Counted from the first letter of the stretch, positions 44,524-54,264 are shown. The stretch is 64,000 bases of DNA from Salipiger profundus (GCF_001969385.1 NZ_CP014803.1:47412-111411); one strand, 5' to 3'. Numbers and translations are program-made. Notes: a model not told the origin generated them from the letters alone.

Positions 44524-45762
44524 ATGTCTTTGACGGGCAACACGATGAACTACAGCTCGGATAACGATCCGGCGATACAGGAATTTAACACCAGCAAGCT
44601 GCTGAAGAACGCACGTAAGCAAGCGGAAGACCGTAATTACAAAGACTTCTTCATTTGCGATGTGGACAGCCACCACTATGAGACTGAGGCCTTGCCGGAA
44701 ATCCTGCAATACATGGACGACCCGGTGATGCGCCATCTTGGCTTGTCAGCCGGTAACGTTGGCCGCGCCGGCCTTATTCCGCAGGCGATCGGTTCGCAGG
44801 ACATGGCTGGGCGCGTGACGCGCTATGCGGGTCGGAACAAGGAAATTGTCCCCGAAGAACCACACCGCGACATCACTTTGGCACGGCGCTGGATGGACGC
44901 GATGGGTACGGATATGGCGTGCCTTTTCCCAACCCCAATGCTGTTGTTGGCAACGCACCCCCAAGTCGAGGTCGAGGTGGCAATGGCCCGCGCCTATAAC
45001 CGTTGGCTGAGCGAGCGCATTCTTGAAGAAGACAATCGCCTCGTATCCATGGTCTATCTGCCCATGAACGAGCCGCACGAAGCCGAGAAGATGATTGACG
45101 AGTTCGCCGAAAAGAAAGGCGTCGTTGGGTTCCTTTCGACTGGGTATCTCAAGCGGCCAGTGCATGACAGCGCAAACATGCGTATTTATGCCAAACTGGA
45201 AGAGCATGGAATGCCTCTTGGCTTCCACGCGGCTTATCACTGGGCCGACACCTCGTTGGCACAGCTGAACAAGTTTATCTCAGTTCACGCGCTTGGTTTC
45301 AGCTTCTGTAACATCATCCACATGACCAACTGGGTTATGAACGGCATGCCCGAGCGTTTTCCAAAGCTGAAAACCATGTGGATCGAAAGTGGTCTGGCTT
45401 GGGTTCCTTTCCTGATGCAACGGCTGGACAACGAGTACATGATGCGTACGTCCGATGCTCCGCTCTTGAAGAAAAAACCCAGCGATTACATGCGTGAGAT
45501 GTACTACTCTACGCAGCCGATGGAGCTGGTGGACAACCGCGAAGCCTTGGAAGTCACCTTCAAGATGATAAACGCAGAATCGCAGTTGCTCTATTCGTCC
45601 GACTATCCGCATTGGGATATGGATCTTCCGAGCACGATCTATGACCTTCCGTTCTTGGACGAGAAGGCCAAGCGGAGCATTCTAGGTGGAAACGCGCAGA
45701 AACTGTTCAATCTTGACCCAGTTATGTCCGAGTGGAAACTGGAGGCAAACGCCAAAGGTTGA
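44524..45762 (+). CDS. amidohydrolase-superfamily metal enzyme (ACMSD-like fold)
   Basis: A 412-aa TIM-barrel hydrolase or decarboxylase of the amidohydrolase-2 group. DVDSHHYE (46-53) is the N-terminal metal motif, GFHAAYHW and FCNIIHMTNW provide His ligands, and YSSDYPHWDMDLPSTIYDL holds the catalytic Asp; GNAQKLFNL ends the fold. The start follows GGGGAGAGAG. Relatives hydrolyse or decarboxylate aromatic ring-derived acids. The substrate here is unknown, but the ferredoxin upstream suggests a hydroxylated or ring-opened aromatic. Confidence 0.82.
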   Translation: MSLTGNTMNYSSDNDPAIQEFNTSKLLKNARKQAEDRNYKDFFICDVDSHHYETEALPEILQYMDDPVMRHLGLSAGNVGRAGLIPQAIGSQDMAGRVTRYAGRNKEIVPEEPHRDITLARRWMDAMGTDMACLFPTPMLLLATHPQVEVEVAMARAYNRWLSERILEEDNRLVSMVYLPMNEPHEAEKMIDEFAEKKGVVGFLSTGYLKRPVHDSANMRIYAKLEEHGMPLGFHAAYHWADTSLAQLNKFISVHALGFSFCNIIHMTNWVMNGMPERFPKLKTMWIESGLAWVPFLMQRLDNEYMMRTSDAPLLKKKPSDYMREMYYSTQPMELVDNREALEVTFKMINAESQLLYSSDYPHWDMDLPSTIYDLPFLDEKAKRSILGGNAQKLFNLDPVMSEWKLEANAKG

Positions 45763-45813
45763 CGCCGTTCTCGTCGTCCGTCTTCAACAGGACACGCATA
45801 TACGGATCACTGC

Positions 45814-45847
45814 GAGGCTGCCCGGAGAACATCCGGGTGGCCTCTTT
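45814..45847 (+). terminator. hairpin after the amidohydrolase gene
   Basis: GAGGC-TG-CCCGG pairs with CCGGG-TG-GCCTC around a 7-base loop and is followed by TTT. A likely intrinsic terminator of the ferredoxin-amidohydrolase unit. Confidence 0.55.
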
Positions 45848-45919
45848 CATGCTTGAACGGCACGCAGTATGTCTGGCGGTTATCGCGACCTAGCTATCTC
45901 TTGAAGCGCGGCAAAAAAC

Positions 45920-45931
45920 ATAGACATCTAA
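45920..45931. promoter_or_regulatory. SlyA-type operator before the universal stress protein gene
   Basis: ATAGACATCTAA is a one-mismatch TTAG-N4-CTAA site 47 bases before the start codon. A weaker copy (CTAGCTATCTCT) lies 30 bases further upstream. Confidence 0.5.
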
Positions 45932-45977
45932 GTAGTCAAATGATAGCATGTCTTAGCGTTCGATCAGTGAGGCGAAG

Positions 45978-46802
45978 ATGAGCATCAAGAATATCCTTAT
46001 TACGCATTCCGGGAGTGCTGGATTCCCGAGTGGCGTAGGTCATGCGACAAAAATTGCGGCCAAGCACGATGCATGGCTGACGGCGGTTTATGGCAGCACT
46101 TCTTCCTACTTCGAACATGTTCTCGGCCTGACCGAGGAACTTCTCGACAAGCTCGGAAATGTGCGAAATGAGAAAATCGAAGCTGCTCGAGCCTTTTTTG
46201 AGGAGCAAGCTTCTTCGGCAGGAGTGGCCGAACGGTCGCGTTTTGTTATGCCAAGCGAGATCGGAAAGTTAAGTTTGCCCGAAATCGCACGTAATTTTGA
46301 TTTTGTGGTGACAGGCTACCAATCGAACCTTCCTACCGATGAATTTCGCGCTGTGAACCCAGATCTTATGGCACTACAAAGCGGCCGCCCAGTCCTTGTT
46401 GTACCCAATGGATACTCTACTGACAAACTCGGTTCACATGCTCTCGTCGCCTGGGACGGAAAGCGCTCGGCAGCCCGAGCGCTCAACGACGCAATGACGA
46501 TCTTGGAGGAGAGACCGCGCAAGGTCACGATCTTGAGCGTTGGCGCGAGCCTGCCGAAAATGCCCGAAGGAACAGACATTGTCACCCACCTCCAACGCCA
46601 TGGTGTTGACGTGGAACAGGTCGAGCGCCCCAAAGGCAAGAACGGCATAGCCGACGTTATTCAACGGACCGCTGCCGAGTTGGGGGCAAAGTTGATCGTG
46701 ATGGGGGCTTACGAACACAGCAAATTCTCACAAGACCTGTTCGGTGGCGTTACCCACGAAGTCATCAGGAACAGCCAAGTGCCGGTGTTCATGTCCCACT
46801 GA
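45978..46802 (+). CDS. tandem-domain universal stress protein
   Basis: A 274-aa UspA-type protein with two Usp domains. The C-terminal one carries the nucleotide-binding pattern MGAYEHSKFSQDLFGGVTHEVIRNSQVPVFMSH, although the usual G-x2-G-x9-G(S/T) motif is altered. The first half is more divergent. Lies after the amidohydrolase operon with its own operator-like site, so it may belong to the aromatic regulon. Confidence 0.82.
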   Translation: MSIKNILITHSGSAGFPSGVGHATKIAAKHDAWLTAVYGSTSSYFEHVLGLTEELLDKLGNVRNEKIEAARAFFEEQASSAGVAERSRFVMPSEIGKLSLPEIARNFDFVVTGYQSNLPTDEFRAVNPDLMALQSGRPVLVVPNGYSTDKLGSHALVAWDGKRSAARALNDAMTILEERPRKVTILSVGASLPKMPEGTDIVTHLQRHGVDVEQVERPKGKNGIADVIQRTAAELGAKLIVMGAYEHSKFSQDLFGGVTHEVIRNSQVPVFMSH

Positions 46803-46881
46803 CCGCATCGTCGCGCCTTTCGGAGGGCGTCCTTTGCGTGGCTAGCAGTGTCGTCCCCCGCGCGGAGCCTTCTGTCCATGA

Positions 46882-47871
46882 TCATGCAGGCTCGGCGAAG
46901 GATTGACGGATTCGGTCCATGAGCTGAATTTGCGGCGCGGAGAACACCGTCTTCTTGTCGTAGACCAGGAACAGCGGCATCGCAATTTCCAGCTCTGGTG
47001 TATGCACAAGGCGAAGCCCTGACACCTCTGGGTCCCTCGGCAATGCGCTCTTGAAGACGAAACCGGCCCCGACATCGGCGCGGATCGCATTTAAGATCGG
47101 CTCGGGATGCCCGAAGGCCAGTACGCTGTTGGTTCTCACGACCCCAGCGGCGCGCAGCACCTCATCGATGAGTTCTCGAGCCATTTGCCCCTTCGGCGGG
47201 GTGATCAGCGGCAATGTCCCTAGCTCATCGATGTAAGCGACATCGCCGACCAGTCGGCTCTCTATCGCGGCCACCAGATAAAGCGGCTCGCGCCAGAGCA
47301 ATTCGATTTCCAACCGTGAGGTGTCGCGATTGTGATCAACCAAAGTGATACCGAAGTCGCAATCCCCAAGCAGAACTGATTCCGTGGCCAGGTAGGGGCT
47401 GGCCATCGACACCGAAATCCTGGCCGATGGGAATTCCTTTTTGAACGCAATTATAGTTTCAGACAACTTGTAGGTGCCGGCCACCATCGACGAGGCGATC
47501 CGCGTTCGGCCAATCAGACCTTTCTTGATGTCTGCGAGGTCAAGAAACATATCTGAGCTGCGCTGAATAGTTTCCTTCGCCCAGGCAAGAGTGCGACGCC
47601 CGGCATGTGTCAGTTCGATGTTGCGCCCGGCCTTGCGCACCAACTTGACACCAAGGCTCTTCTCAAGACTGCGCAGGTGGGCGGTTACTGCGGGTTGCGC
47701 AATATTCAAATACTCCGCCGCGCGGGTTACACTGTTGAATTTGGCGATCGTGCAAAAGACGTGCAGCTTGTGCAGCGTGAGATTGCGCGACCGAAGCAAG
47801 TCTTTCGACGGCGTGTCGTTCGGTTCTTCTGGCCGATCTTTGCGCAATTCCTGTTCTCCCGTGTCAGGCAT
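46882..47871 (-). CDS. LysR-family regulator
   Basis: A 329-aa LysR protein: winged helix LHKLHVFCTIAKFNSVTRAAEYLNIAQPAVTAHLRSLEKSLGVKLVRKAGR followed by an effector-binding domain. It lies divergent from the truncated 3-hydroxyacyl-CoA dehydrogenase gene with about 280 bp between them, so that gene was probably its target before the transposon insertion. Start at 47871; the upstream extension is rejected because it starts with non-family residues. Confidence 0.82.
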   Translation of the reverse strand: MPDTGEQELRKDRPEEPNDTPSKDLLRSRNLTLHKLHVFCTIAKFNSVTRAAEYLNIAQPAVTAHLRSLEKSLGVKLVRKAGRNIELTHAGRRTLAWAKETIQRSSDMFLDLADIKKGLIGRTRIASSMVAGTYKLSETIIAFKKEFPSARISVSMASPYLATESVLLGDCDFGITLVDHNRDTSRLEIELLWREPLYLVAAIESRLVGDVAYIDELGTLPLITPPKGQMARELIDEVLRAAGVVRTNSVLAFGHPEPILNAIRADVGAGFVFKSALPRDPEVSGLRLVHTPELEIAMPLFLVYDKKTVFSAPQIQLMDRIRQSFAEPA

Positions 47872-48148
47872 CCGGTTTGATGGCTCGGAAGCATACCAAA
47901 ACCACAATAAATCAGTCGGGCAAGTTCAGGAATCAACTCTATTGATTGAGTGCCCGGCATTAAATCATAACCATAGCCATATATATTGTCGACGTTTGCG
48001 TATTGGACCCGAGACCGCTCGGCATCGCACAATCGGAACATTCCTGATCCTTGCGCGGCTATCGCAGCGGCTCGAGTGATACAGTCGGCTAGAAGCCTGT
48101 CGTCCAGAAGAGTCGAAGGTTCATACCATTTGAAGGGAGGAGGAAAGT

Positions 48149-48811
48149 TTGAAGGAATTTGCGTTCGGTACGGAGCCGCCCGGGTCCGGTAGGATTTGCG
48201 TCGTCGGGGCCGGATTCATGGGATGTGTCATCGCGACACTCTATGCGCATCACGGCTATGATGCGGTGATCTGCGACAGCAATCAGACCATGCTTGACAC
48301 TTACGTAGAGCGGGCCCGCCCGATCGCGGCAGGACTGGTCGAGGATTCGGATGCATCGGAGGCCATGCTAGCCGGAGTGACACTTGAGCCGGATCTTGCG
48401 AGCGCGATCGAAGGGGTCTTCCTCGTGCATGAAGCAGTGCAGGAATCCCTGGAAGTCAAACAGGCCCTGTTCGCGGAACTCGAAAGGATCTGTCCGGAAA
48501 ACGTGGTGCTGGCGACCAATACCTCGTCCTTCCTAATCTCCGACATCGCCGCTCAAATGACACGCAAAGAGCGGATGATGGGCATTCACTATGTTACTCC
48601 GGGTCATATCGTTCCCGTAATCGAGTTGATCCATGCGGCCGATACGCCAGCGGAGTTGGTGGCATGGAGCCGCATGCTGGTGCAGAACATCGAACATGTC
48701 GGTGTCGCGATCCTCGAACGTCCAGGCTTTCTTGTGAACCGGATCCAGTTCGCCATGCTGACCGAGATCTATCGTCTGATGGACGAAGGCCTGGTGTCGC
48801 GTAGCCCTTAA
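48149..48811 (+). pseudogene. 3-hydroxyacyl-CoA dehydrogenase-like gene truncated by transposon
   Basis: The N-terminal NAD domain is intact: GRICVVGAGFMGCVIATLYAHHGYDAVICD with GxGxxG, ATNTSSFLISDIA, and GIHYVTPGHIVPVIELIHA. It breaks off after FLVNRIQFAMLTEIYRLMDEGL because the transposon starts at 48795. The last codons and the TAA stop come from transposon DNA. About 100 or more C-terminal residues (substrate and dimer domain) are missing. The family includes L-carnitine and L-gulonate dehydrogenases. It starts with TTG behind GGAGGAGG. Confidence 0.82.
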
Positions 48812-48940
48812 TTGTGAGATGAGAAATCCAACGAAATCAACGGCCTTGCTTTGCCCTTAAATATGATATTTTGCCTTTAAATCCGATATTTTTGCCCTTA
48901 AACCTGAGACAGGGTTCGCAGCTTCGTGTGGCAAATATTG

Positions 48941-50575
48941 ATGGATGATGATCGCGAAGACTTCGTTGCCGCTGGTGCTGAGGAGGCGCGCAGGGCGGCC
49001 GTTCTGCGTCCGCTTGTTCAGGCATATCTCAAAGGAACTGGCAGTCTGGAAAGTGGCATCAATGACGCCGTTTGGGAGCTTGGTGTCAGCAGGGCGACTG
49101 TCTGGCGCTGGATAAAGCGTCTGGCCGAAGAGGGTGGGCGCACCAGCGCGCTGGCTTCTCGGAAACGGGGCCGCCCGACTGGTACAACCTTGATATCCGG
49201 CAAGGTGGAAGCGGTGATCGAAGAACATCTTCGCCGTTATTTCTTACGGCGGGAACGCCCAAGCCTGTCGCGCATCGTGACAGAAATCCGAAGCGCGTGC
49301 TGGCAGCAGGGCTTGCAACCGCCGACACGTCGGACGGTTCAGCGCAGGCTGGATGCAATGGATGCCCGTGAAATTGCCAAGGCACGCGAAGGCGCAAAGG
49401 CGGCCCGCCAGAAATTTGCGCCGGTCGTAGGCGACAACAAGGCAAACCGGCCACTGGAGGTCGTGCAAATCGACCATACGCCTGCGGACATCATTCTCGT
49501 CGACAGTTTTGAACGCAAACCAATTGGGCGGCCTTGGGTCACGCTGGCGATCGACGTCGCAACGCGGATGGTGACCGGATATTACACCTCTCTCGAGGCA
49601 CCTTCGCGTCTGTCGGTGGCGCTTTGCCTGACACAGGCTGTGGCCCCCAAGGCGGAACTTCTGGCGGAATTGGTGCGCAATGTTCCTTGGCCCGCGCAGG
49701 GTAAACCGCATAGCATCCACGTCGATAACGGGCGCGATTTCCGGTCGCATGCCTTTCGGTCGGCATGTGCAGAATGGGGGATCGATCTGGTCTATCGGCC
49801 GCCAGGCAGTCCTCATTTCGGAGGGCACATCGAACGATTGATCGGCACGATGATGGGGGCCGTGCACCTGTTGCCTGGAACAACGCAATCCTCGGTCGTG
49901 GCCAAGGGCGACTATGACGCCGAGGGCATGGCCACGATGACCTTAAGCGACTTCGATCGCTGGTTTGCTCTGGAAATCTGCCGCTACAACAACAGCATTC
50001 ATTCAAGTCTTGGCTGCACGCCCGTTGCCAAATGGGAGGCGCTCTCAGAGCAAATGATGGGCGATATCCCCTTCGAGATTGAAGCCTTTCGGGTGAGCTT
50101 TCTGCCAAGTGAACTGCGCAAGGTCAGGCGTGACGGCATCCATCTGTTCCAGATACGGTACTGGTCCGATGCGCTTGCAGGCCACATCGGGCGCGGGGAT
50201 GGAAAGGTGGTCGTCCGCTACGACCCTCGCGACCTCTCGGTGATCTGGGTCGAACTGGATAATGACCGATACGTCGAAGCTCGGTACCGAAACCTGGAAA
50301 TTCCGCCTGTGTCGCTCTGGGAATATCGCGAAGCCATGAGGAATGCCCGTGCCCTTGGCAAGTCCGGGTCCAATGAGCTGGTCCTGGCTGAGCTGATCCG
50401 ACAGCAACGCCAAATCGAGTCTGAAAGCCGGAGCCTGACGAGGGCCGAACGCCGATCCCGTGAAAGAAAAGGGACATTGGAGGGCGCCAACTCGGCCGTC
50501 TCAACAACCGAAGGGCTGCGCGCGATCGATACGGGTGATACATCGCGCCCATTGTTCAAGGTGGAGAGATGGTGA
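48941..50575 (+). CDS. tniA: DDE transposase TniA (TnsB-like), copy 1
   Basis: A 544-aa Mu/TnsB-class transposase. An N-terminal helix-turn-helix (VWELGVSRATVWRWIKRLAEEG) precedes the rve catalytic domain. The DDE triad is Asp178 (QIDHTPADI), Asp262 (VDNGRDF) and Glu298 (GGHIERLIGT), with the classical 35 residues between the last two. A C-terminal Mu-type beta-barrel part follows. The ATG at 48941 is preferred to a GTG five codons earlier. Confidence 0.92.
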   Translation: MDDDREDFVAAGAEEARRAAVLRPLVQAYLKGTGSLESGINDAVWELGVSRATVWRWIKRLAEEGGRTSALASRKRGRPTGTTLISGKVEAVIEEHLRRYFLRRERPSLSRIVTEIRSACWQQGLQPPTRRTVQRRLDAMDAREIAKAREGAKAARQKFAPVVGDNKANRPLEVVQIDHTPADIILVDSFERKPIGRPWVTLAIDVATRMVTGYYTSLEAPSRLSVALCLTQAVAPKAELLAELVRNVPWPAQGKPHSIHVDNGRDFRSHAFRSACAEWGIDLVYRPPGSPHFGGHIERLIGTMMGAVHLLPGTTQSSVVAKGDYDAEGMATMTLSDFDRWFALEICRYNNSIHSSLGCTPVAKWEALSEQMMGDIPFEIEAFRVSFLPSELRKVRRDGIHLFQIRYWSDALAGHIGRGDGKVVVRYDPRDLSVIWVELDNDRYVEARYRNLEIPPVSLWEYREAMRNARALGKSGSNELVLAELIRQQRQIESESRSLTRAERRSRERKGTLEGANSAVSTTEGLRAIDTGDTSRPLFKVERW

Positions 50576-50576
50576 A

Positions 50577-51458
50577 TTGAGGGCAGGAAAAACAGAGGAA
50601 GACGGTCGGATCACCCTCATTCAATCGGATATCTGGATTGGCTTTCCGCGGGCCGAACAAGTTCTGGACCGTTTGCAGTGTATGATCGAAGCGCCAAGGC
50701 AAACCCGTATGCCTGGCCTTCTTGTGCATGGCGCGTCCGGGATCGGAAAGACGATGATCGCCCGCAATCTTTCGCGCAGATATGCACCGGAATATGACCC
50801 AGCATCGGGAATTACGCGAACGCCGCTGTTACTGTTACAAGCACCACCAGCTCCCGACGAACGACGGTTCTATCTGCACATCCTGGCGACCGTCGGGGCA
50901 CCGGCCACGGCACTGAGCGCGCGCGCTCAAAATGTGGCCTCCCTCGAAGTCCGTGTCGTCGCGCTCTTGCGCGACCTTGGCCTGCGGATGATCATGATCG
51001 ACGAAGTCCACAACCTCTTGGCCGGGACCCACCGCGAACAGCGCCGCTTTCTCAATGTTCTGCGGTATCTCAGCAATGAACTCGAAGTGTCGCTGGTCTG
51101 CCTGGGGGTCAGCGAGGCCGTCGATGCCATCCGTGGTGATATCCAGCTTGCCAGGCGGCTGGACGAACATCACCTTCCAAACTGGCGCGACGACGCCGAG
51201 TTCTCGGACATGATCCAGACACTCATCGCGGCAATGCCCCTCGAGAAGAAATCCAATCTGAAGGTCAAGTCACTAAAGCAGATACTTGCGCTGACCGGCG
51301 GGGTGACCTCGCGCATCTTCGCCCTGATCAAGGATCTTTCCATCGACGCCATTGTCACAGGTGATGAATGCATCACCGATGACGCAATCGCAAAATGGAC
51401 GCCGGTTTGGTCGCGCCATGCGAACCCCCATCGGCGGCTCGAGAAGTCCGGGGTGTGA
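50577..51458 (+). CDS. tniB: transposition AAA+ ATPase TniB (TnsC-like), copy 1
   Basis: A 293-aa AAA+ target-selection ATPase. Walker A is GASGIGKT (52-59), Walker B is MIMIDEVHN (138-146). It starts with TTG two bases after the tniA stop, with GGAGAG about nine bases upstream. Upstream in-frame starts lie inside tniA. It would form filaments on target DNA and recruit the transposase. Confidence 0.88.
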   Translation: MRAGKTEEDGRITLIQSDIWIGFPRAEQVLDRLQCMIEAPRQTRMPGLLVHGASGIGKTMIARNLSRRYAPEYDPASGITRTPLLLLQAPPAPDERRFYLHILATVGAPATALSARAQNVASLEVRVVALLRDLGLRMIMIDEVHNLLAGTHREQRRFLNVLRYLSNELEVSLVCLGVSEAVDAIRGDIQLARRLDEHHLPNWRDDAEFSDMIQTLIAAMPLEKKSNLKVKSLKQILALTGGVTSRIFALIKDLSIDAIVTGDECITDDAIAKWTPVWSRHANPHRRLEKSGV

Positions 51459-52246
51459 AGCCGCACCCGCTGCCCAAGACTGTCGCGCCGCTGCCCGACG
51501 AGTTGTTGTCAGGTTGGTTGTCTAGGCTGGCGGCGGCCAACTACTGTGATGATGCGGAACTACTGGCTCATCTCAGAATCGATACCGCGCATGGCACCGC
51601 CTTGAACTTCAACGTCGACGCGGCTGCGGCGGCGAAGATTGCCAACGCCGCACGGATTGACCCAGATGTTGTGCGATCTTTGACCTTCCCAGCAATGACG
51701 ACACGAGAAGCCTCGCTGACGGCCCAGATACCATTCCAGCATTGCCTGCAATGTTCCAGAGAGGGCCTTTCGCTCAAGCATTGGAGGCGAGCCTGGGCAT
51801 TCGACTGCCAGGTTTGTGGGACGAGACTTGTGCCGACGCTCGGCAAGGCCAGTGGCGAACAGATGCCCGAAAAGCTGATAAATCGTGCGCGCAACGGCGC
51901 CGCGCGGCTTGAATACGCCGCGCGATTACGCAGCTCCAAGCAATTTCGGCGCGCAATGCGCGCGGTCACCTTTGCCATATCATTAAAGGCCTTCCGCGGA
52001 GATCCGTTATACGCTCTTCAGGGCCACAGGCTGGAAGTAAGGCTGTTTGGCCTTGCTGCAATTGATGCAGCCCAATCCCGTCCACTGGTCAAAGCGGCCA
52101 TCTCAAGCTCCGGCATCGACGACTATGCAAGGGTTGCTCTATTGCGCGCCTTCGATAAGGAGCCACGTCTGCTTGCCGCGGTTGTTTACATCGCCCGGCA
52201 GCGCGCGAAAAGCATAGGCGCGATGGCAGTGGAATCTCATAATTAA
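51455..52246 (+). CDS. tniQ: TniQ targeting protein, copy 1
   Basis: A 263-aa TniQ/TnsD-family protein. The N-terminal PLPDELLSGWLSRLAAAN block and the zinc knuckle Cys97, Cys100, Cys118, Cys121 (HCLQC...DCQVCG) are diagnostic. The GTG start overlaps the tniB stop as GTGA. It is short for the family (Tn402 TniQ is about 400 aa). Its stop codon lies inside one of the right-end binding sites. Confidence 0.88.
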   Translation: MKPHPLPKTVAPLPDELLSGWLSRLAAANYCDDAELLAHLRIDTAHGTALNFNVDAAAAAKIANAARIDPDVVRSLTFPAMTTREASLTAQIPFQHCLQCSREGLSLKHWRRAWAFDCQVCGTRLVPTLGKASGEQMPEKLINRARNGAARLEYAARLRSSKQFRRAMRAVTFAISLKAFRGDPLYALQGHRLEVRLFGLAAIDAAQSRPLVKAAISSSGIDDYARVALLRAFDKEPRLLAAVVYIARQRAKSIGAMAVESHN

Positions 52247-52300
52247 GGGCAAAAAATATCCCCGAACGCGTCGTGTCTCAGATTTAAGGGCAACGCGACA

Positions 52301-52409
52301 AGCACGCAAGCGACCGAAAGTCGTTGCGGTCGCGCTCGCCAACAAGACTGCCCGGATCGCTTGGGCGCTCCTGCGCCGCAACGAGATCTACGCGGCCCCT
52401 GTCTCCTGA
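52301..52409 (+). pseudogene. 3' tail of an IS110-family transposase gene
   Basis: The frame encodes ARKRPKVVAVALANKTARIAWALLRRN and stops, matching the C-terminus of IS110/IS1111 transposases. It starts exactly at the right end of transposon copy 1, so the 5' part is missing. Confidence 0.7.
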
Positions 52410-52755
52410 GCGCGGAACCGCTGACGGAATGCGTGAAGCTGAGAAGAGATGACAAACCGGTCGAACCGGGGATCGGGACACCCCAGGGGGTCAAGGCGCA
52501 GAAAGCGCGCAATTTTGATTGGGACCCGATCCGCGGACTTCATCTGGGCCAGCGGCTAGACCGCACCACAAAGGCCGTAGACATGACTGCTTTCGGCATA
52601 GGCGCGTCAATTCCCAGCTTGCGCAGCAGGGGTCGTCCAGACATGGGAACACTTGCCCTCGCCAGAGATGCCCACTGCGCGTTGGCGACGGTCCACCAAT
52701 GACTTGCGCCACCGGACCTGTGGGGGAACCGGCGCAGCGCCAGTTCCCCATCGGC
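52410..52755. other. probable IS110 flank, no gene recognised
   Basis: GC-rich sequence after the transposase tail, probably the untranslated end of that insertion sequence followed by host DNA. No gene or clear terminator is seen before the convergent esterase stop. Confidence 0.4.
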
Positions 52756-54195
52756 TCATTCTGCCGGAACCCAGGGCCGGTTATAGGCTGCCACGCGCCA
52801 ATCACCGTGTTCGATGAACCGGGGGGCGCTCCCGGTTTCCAGCGCCTCGGCTGCGGCGTTCAGCGCCTCGGGCGATGTCTCGGGCCAGGCGCCCGTTTCG
52901 ATCCGTTCGACCAGGGTCTCGACGATGGCCGTGCTTTCGGCAGCCGTGAACTCGCAATGGCCCGTGCCCTGGACCAGCGACTGCCGATACAGATCGCCGG
53001 TACCCTGCTCCTGCACCAGCGCGCCGTAGCCTTCCATCAGCGTGTAGGGAATGGCCCAGTCGCCCAGCATGTGGATGCGGATCGCCGGAACCTGCAGATC
53101 GCCGGTCGTCGTGCGCCCGTCTGCGGCCCAGAAATCGCGCGCATAATCCGAGGCCGCGATGCGGGGGGCGGCGTCGATCCTGGCAATGTCGGCCTGAAGG
53201 TCCAAACCGGCCTGTTCGTAGAGCGCCTCAACCGTCCGCGCCATCGCGGGTGCGGCATTCTGGTAGAAGGCGGCATAGTCGACCCCCTCGTTCCCGGAAA
53301 GTTGCTGCCCCGATGCGGCGTTTTCGAACAGAAGCCGCGAGGACCCGCCAACATTACCGCCGATGCGCAGCGCCGAGGCCACGATCATGTCGGCCATGGC
53401 GCCGGCATCCGCGGTGTCGGGTAGTTCGGTCCCCTCGACCATCCACGGCGACCACTGTCCGATGGCGAAGGCAAGCGCCAGCCGCGCGCGGCCCTCCGGG
53501 CTTTCGCCCGCCGTTTCGATGGCGGCCATCCAGGACGCACGGATCGCGTCAAGGCTGCGCTCGCCACCCGCTCCGGCATTGGGCAGGCCGACGATGGCGA
53601 GATCGCTGGCCGGACCGTGCCCAGCGGCCTCATAGCTTTCGCCCAGCAGGGTCTGCATGGCGAACCAGCCATCCAGGAAACTGCTCATGATCCAGACCGG
53701 CGTATGGGCGGCAAGCACGGCGGCACCGTCGATCCTGTCCGGGTAATCCTCGGCCGAAGCGAGGCTGTCGAGCCCTCCGCCAGAACAGCCGTATTGCAGC
53801 ACCATGTCAGGAGCGCGCTCCAGGTCCGTGAAAATGTCCTGAACAGCTTGTAGATTCAGGATTTCACGCTGCGGATCGTATTGCCACAGGCGCAGCGGGT
53901 GCCGGGCGAGCCCGGCGAAGGCATAGCCACGACCGAGCAGGTCGTCATACCGCTGGACCGCTGACGCGACCGAAACGTTGCTGGCGAAATCCAGATCCCT
54001 GAGTAGTCGACCATTCCAGTTCTCGGGCACGCGGATCAGCCATGCCGTCCCGTCCGGCAGGGTTCCCGCATGTTCGTTGAAGGCGGGCTGCTCCTGCGCC
54101 GACGCGAGCGGGGCGAAGCCCGCGGTCAGAGCGAGGCAAAGCACCACCATTCCGGTCCGCGAACGCGGGCCGGCCAAATTGGCTGTCCGTGACAT
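52756..54195 (-). CDS. secreted alpha/beta-hydrolase (putative esterase)
   Basis: A 479-aa exported hydrolase. A signal peptide (MVVLCLALTAGFAPLASA, cleavage near residue 33) precedes the mature protein. The nucleophile Ser138 lies in YGCSGGG; candidates for the acid and His are Asp379 (HMLGDW) and His413 (GTGHCEF). The large insert between elbow and acid suggests a lid. Its promoter carries a SlyA-type operator like those of the phthalate genes, so it may release aromatic acids from esters in the periplasm. No closer family is recognised. Confidence 0.75.
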   Translation of the reverse strand: MSRTANLAGPRSRTGMVVLCLALTAGFAPLASAQEQPAFNEHAGTLPDGTAWLIRVPENWNGRLLRDLDFASNVSVASAVQRYDDLLGRGYAFAGLARHPLRLWQYDPQREILNLQAVQDIFTDLERAPDMVLQYGCSGGGLDSLASAEDYPDRIDGAAVLAAHTPVWIMSSFLDGWFAMQTLLGESYEAAGHGPASDLAIVGLPNAGAGGERSLDAIRASWMAAIETAGESPEGRARLALAFAIGQWSPWMVEGTELPDTADAGAMADMIVASALRIGGNVGGSSRLLFENAASGQQLSGNEGVDYAAFYQNAAPAMARTVEALYEQAGLDLQADIARIDAAPRIAASDYARDFWAADGRTTTGDLQVPAIRIHMLGDWAIPYTLMEGYGALVQEQGTGDLYRQSLVQGTGHCEFTAAESTAIVETLVERIETGAWPETSPEALNAAAEALETGSAPRFIEHGDWRVAAYNRPWVPAE

Positions 54196-54264
54196 GAATT
54201 TCCTCCAGTTTGATGCAGCGATGAAATCCGGCTCCTCTTCCGGGGAACCATCGCCGGGAAAAAC

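Larger units (their letters stand above)
48795..52300 (+). mobile_element. Tn402/Tn5053-like transposon, copy 1 (tniA-tniB-tniQ)
   Basis: A 3506-bp element bounded by TGTCGCGT and ACGCGACA. It carries three overlapping transposition genes and no cargo or resolvase. Repeated 17-bp sites of form GCCCTTAA-n3-TGAGAT lie in the ends: four on the left (48804-48820, 48853-48869, 48873-48889, 48894-48910) and two on the right in inverse orientation (52234-52250, 52275-52291). These are the expected transposase-binding sites. The five bases on either side (CCTGG, AGCAC) do not match, so no target duplication is visible. Identical to copy 2. Confidence 0.9.
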
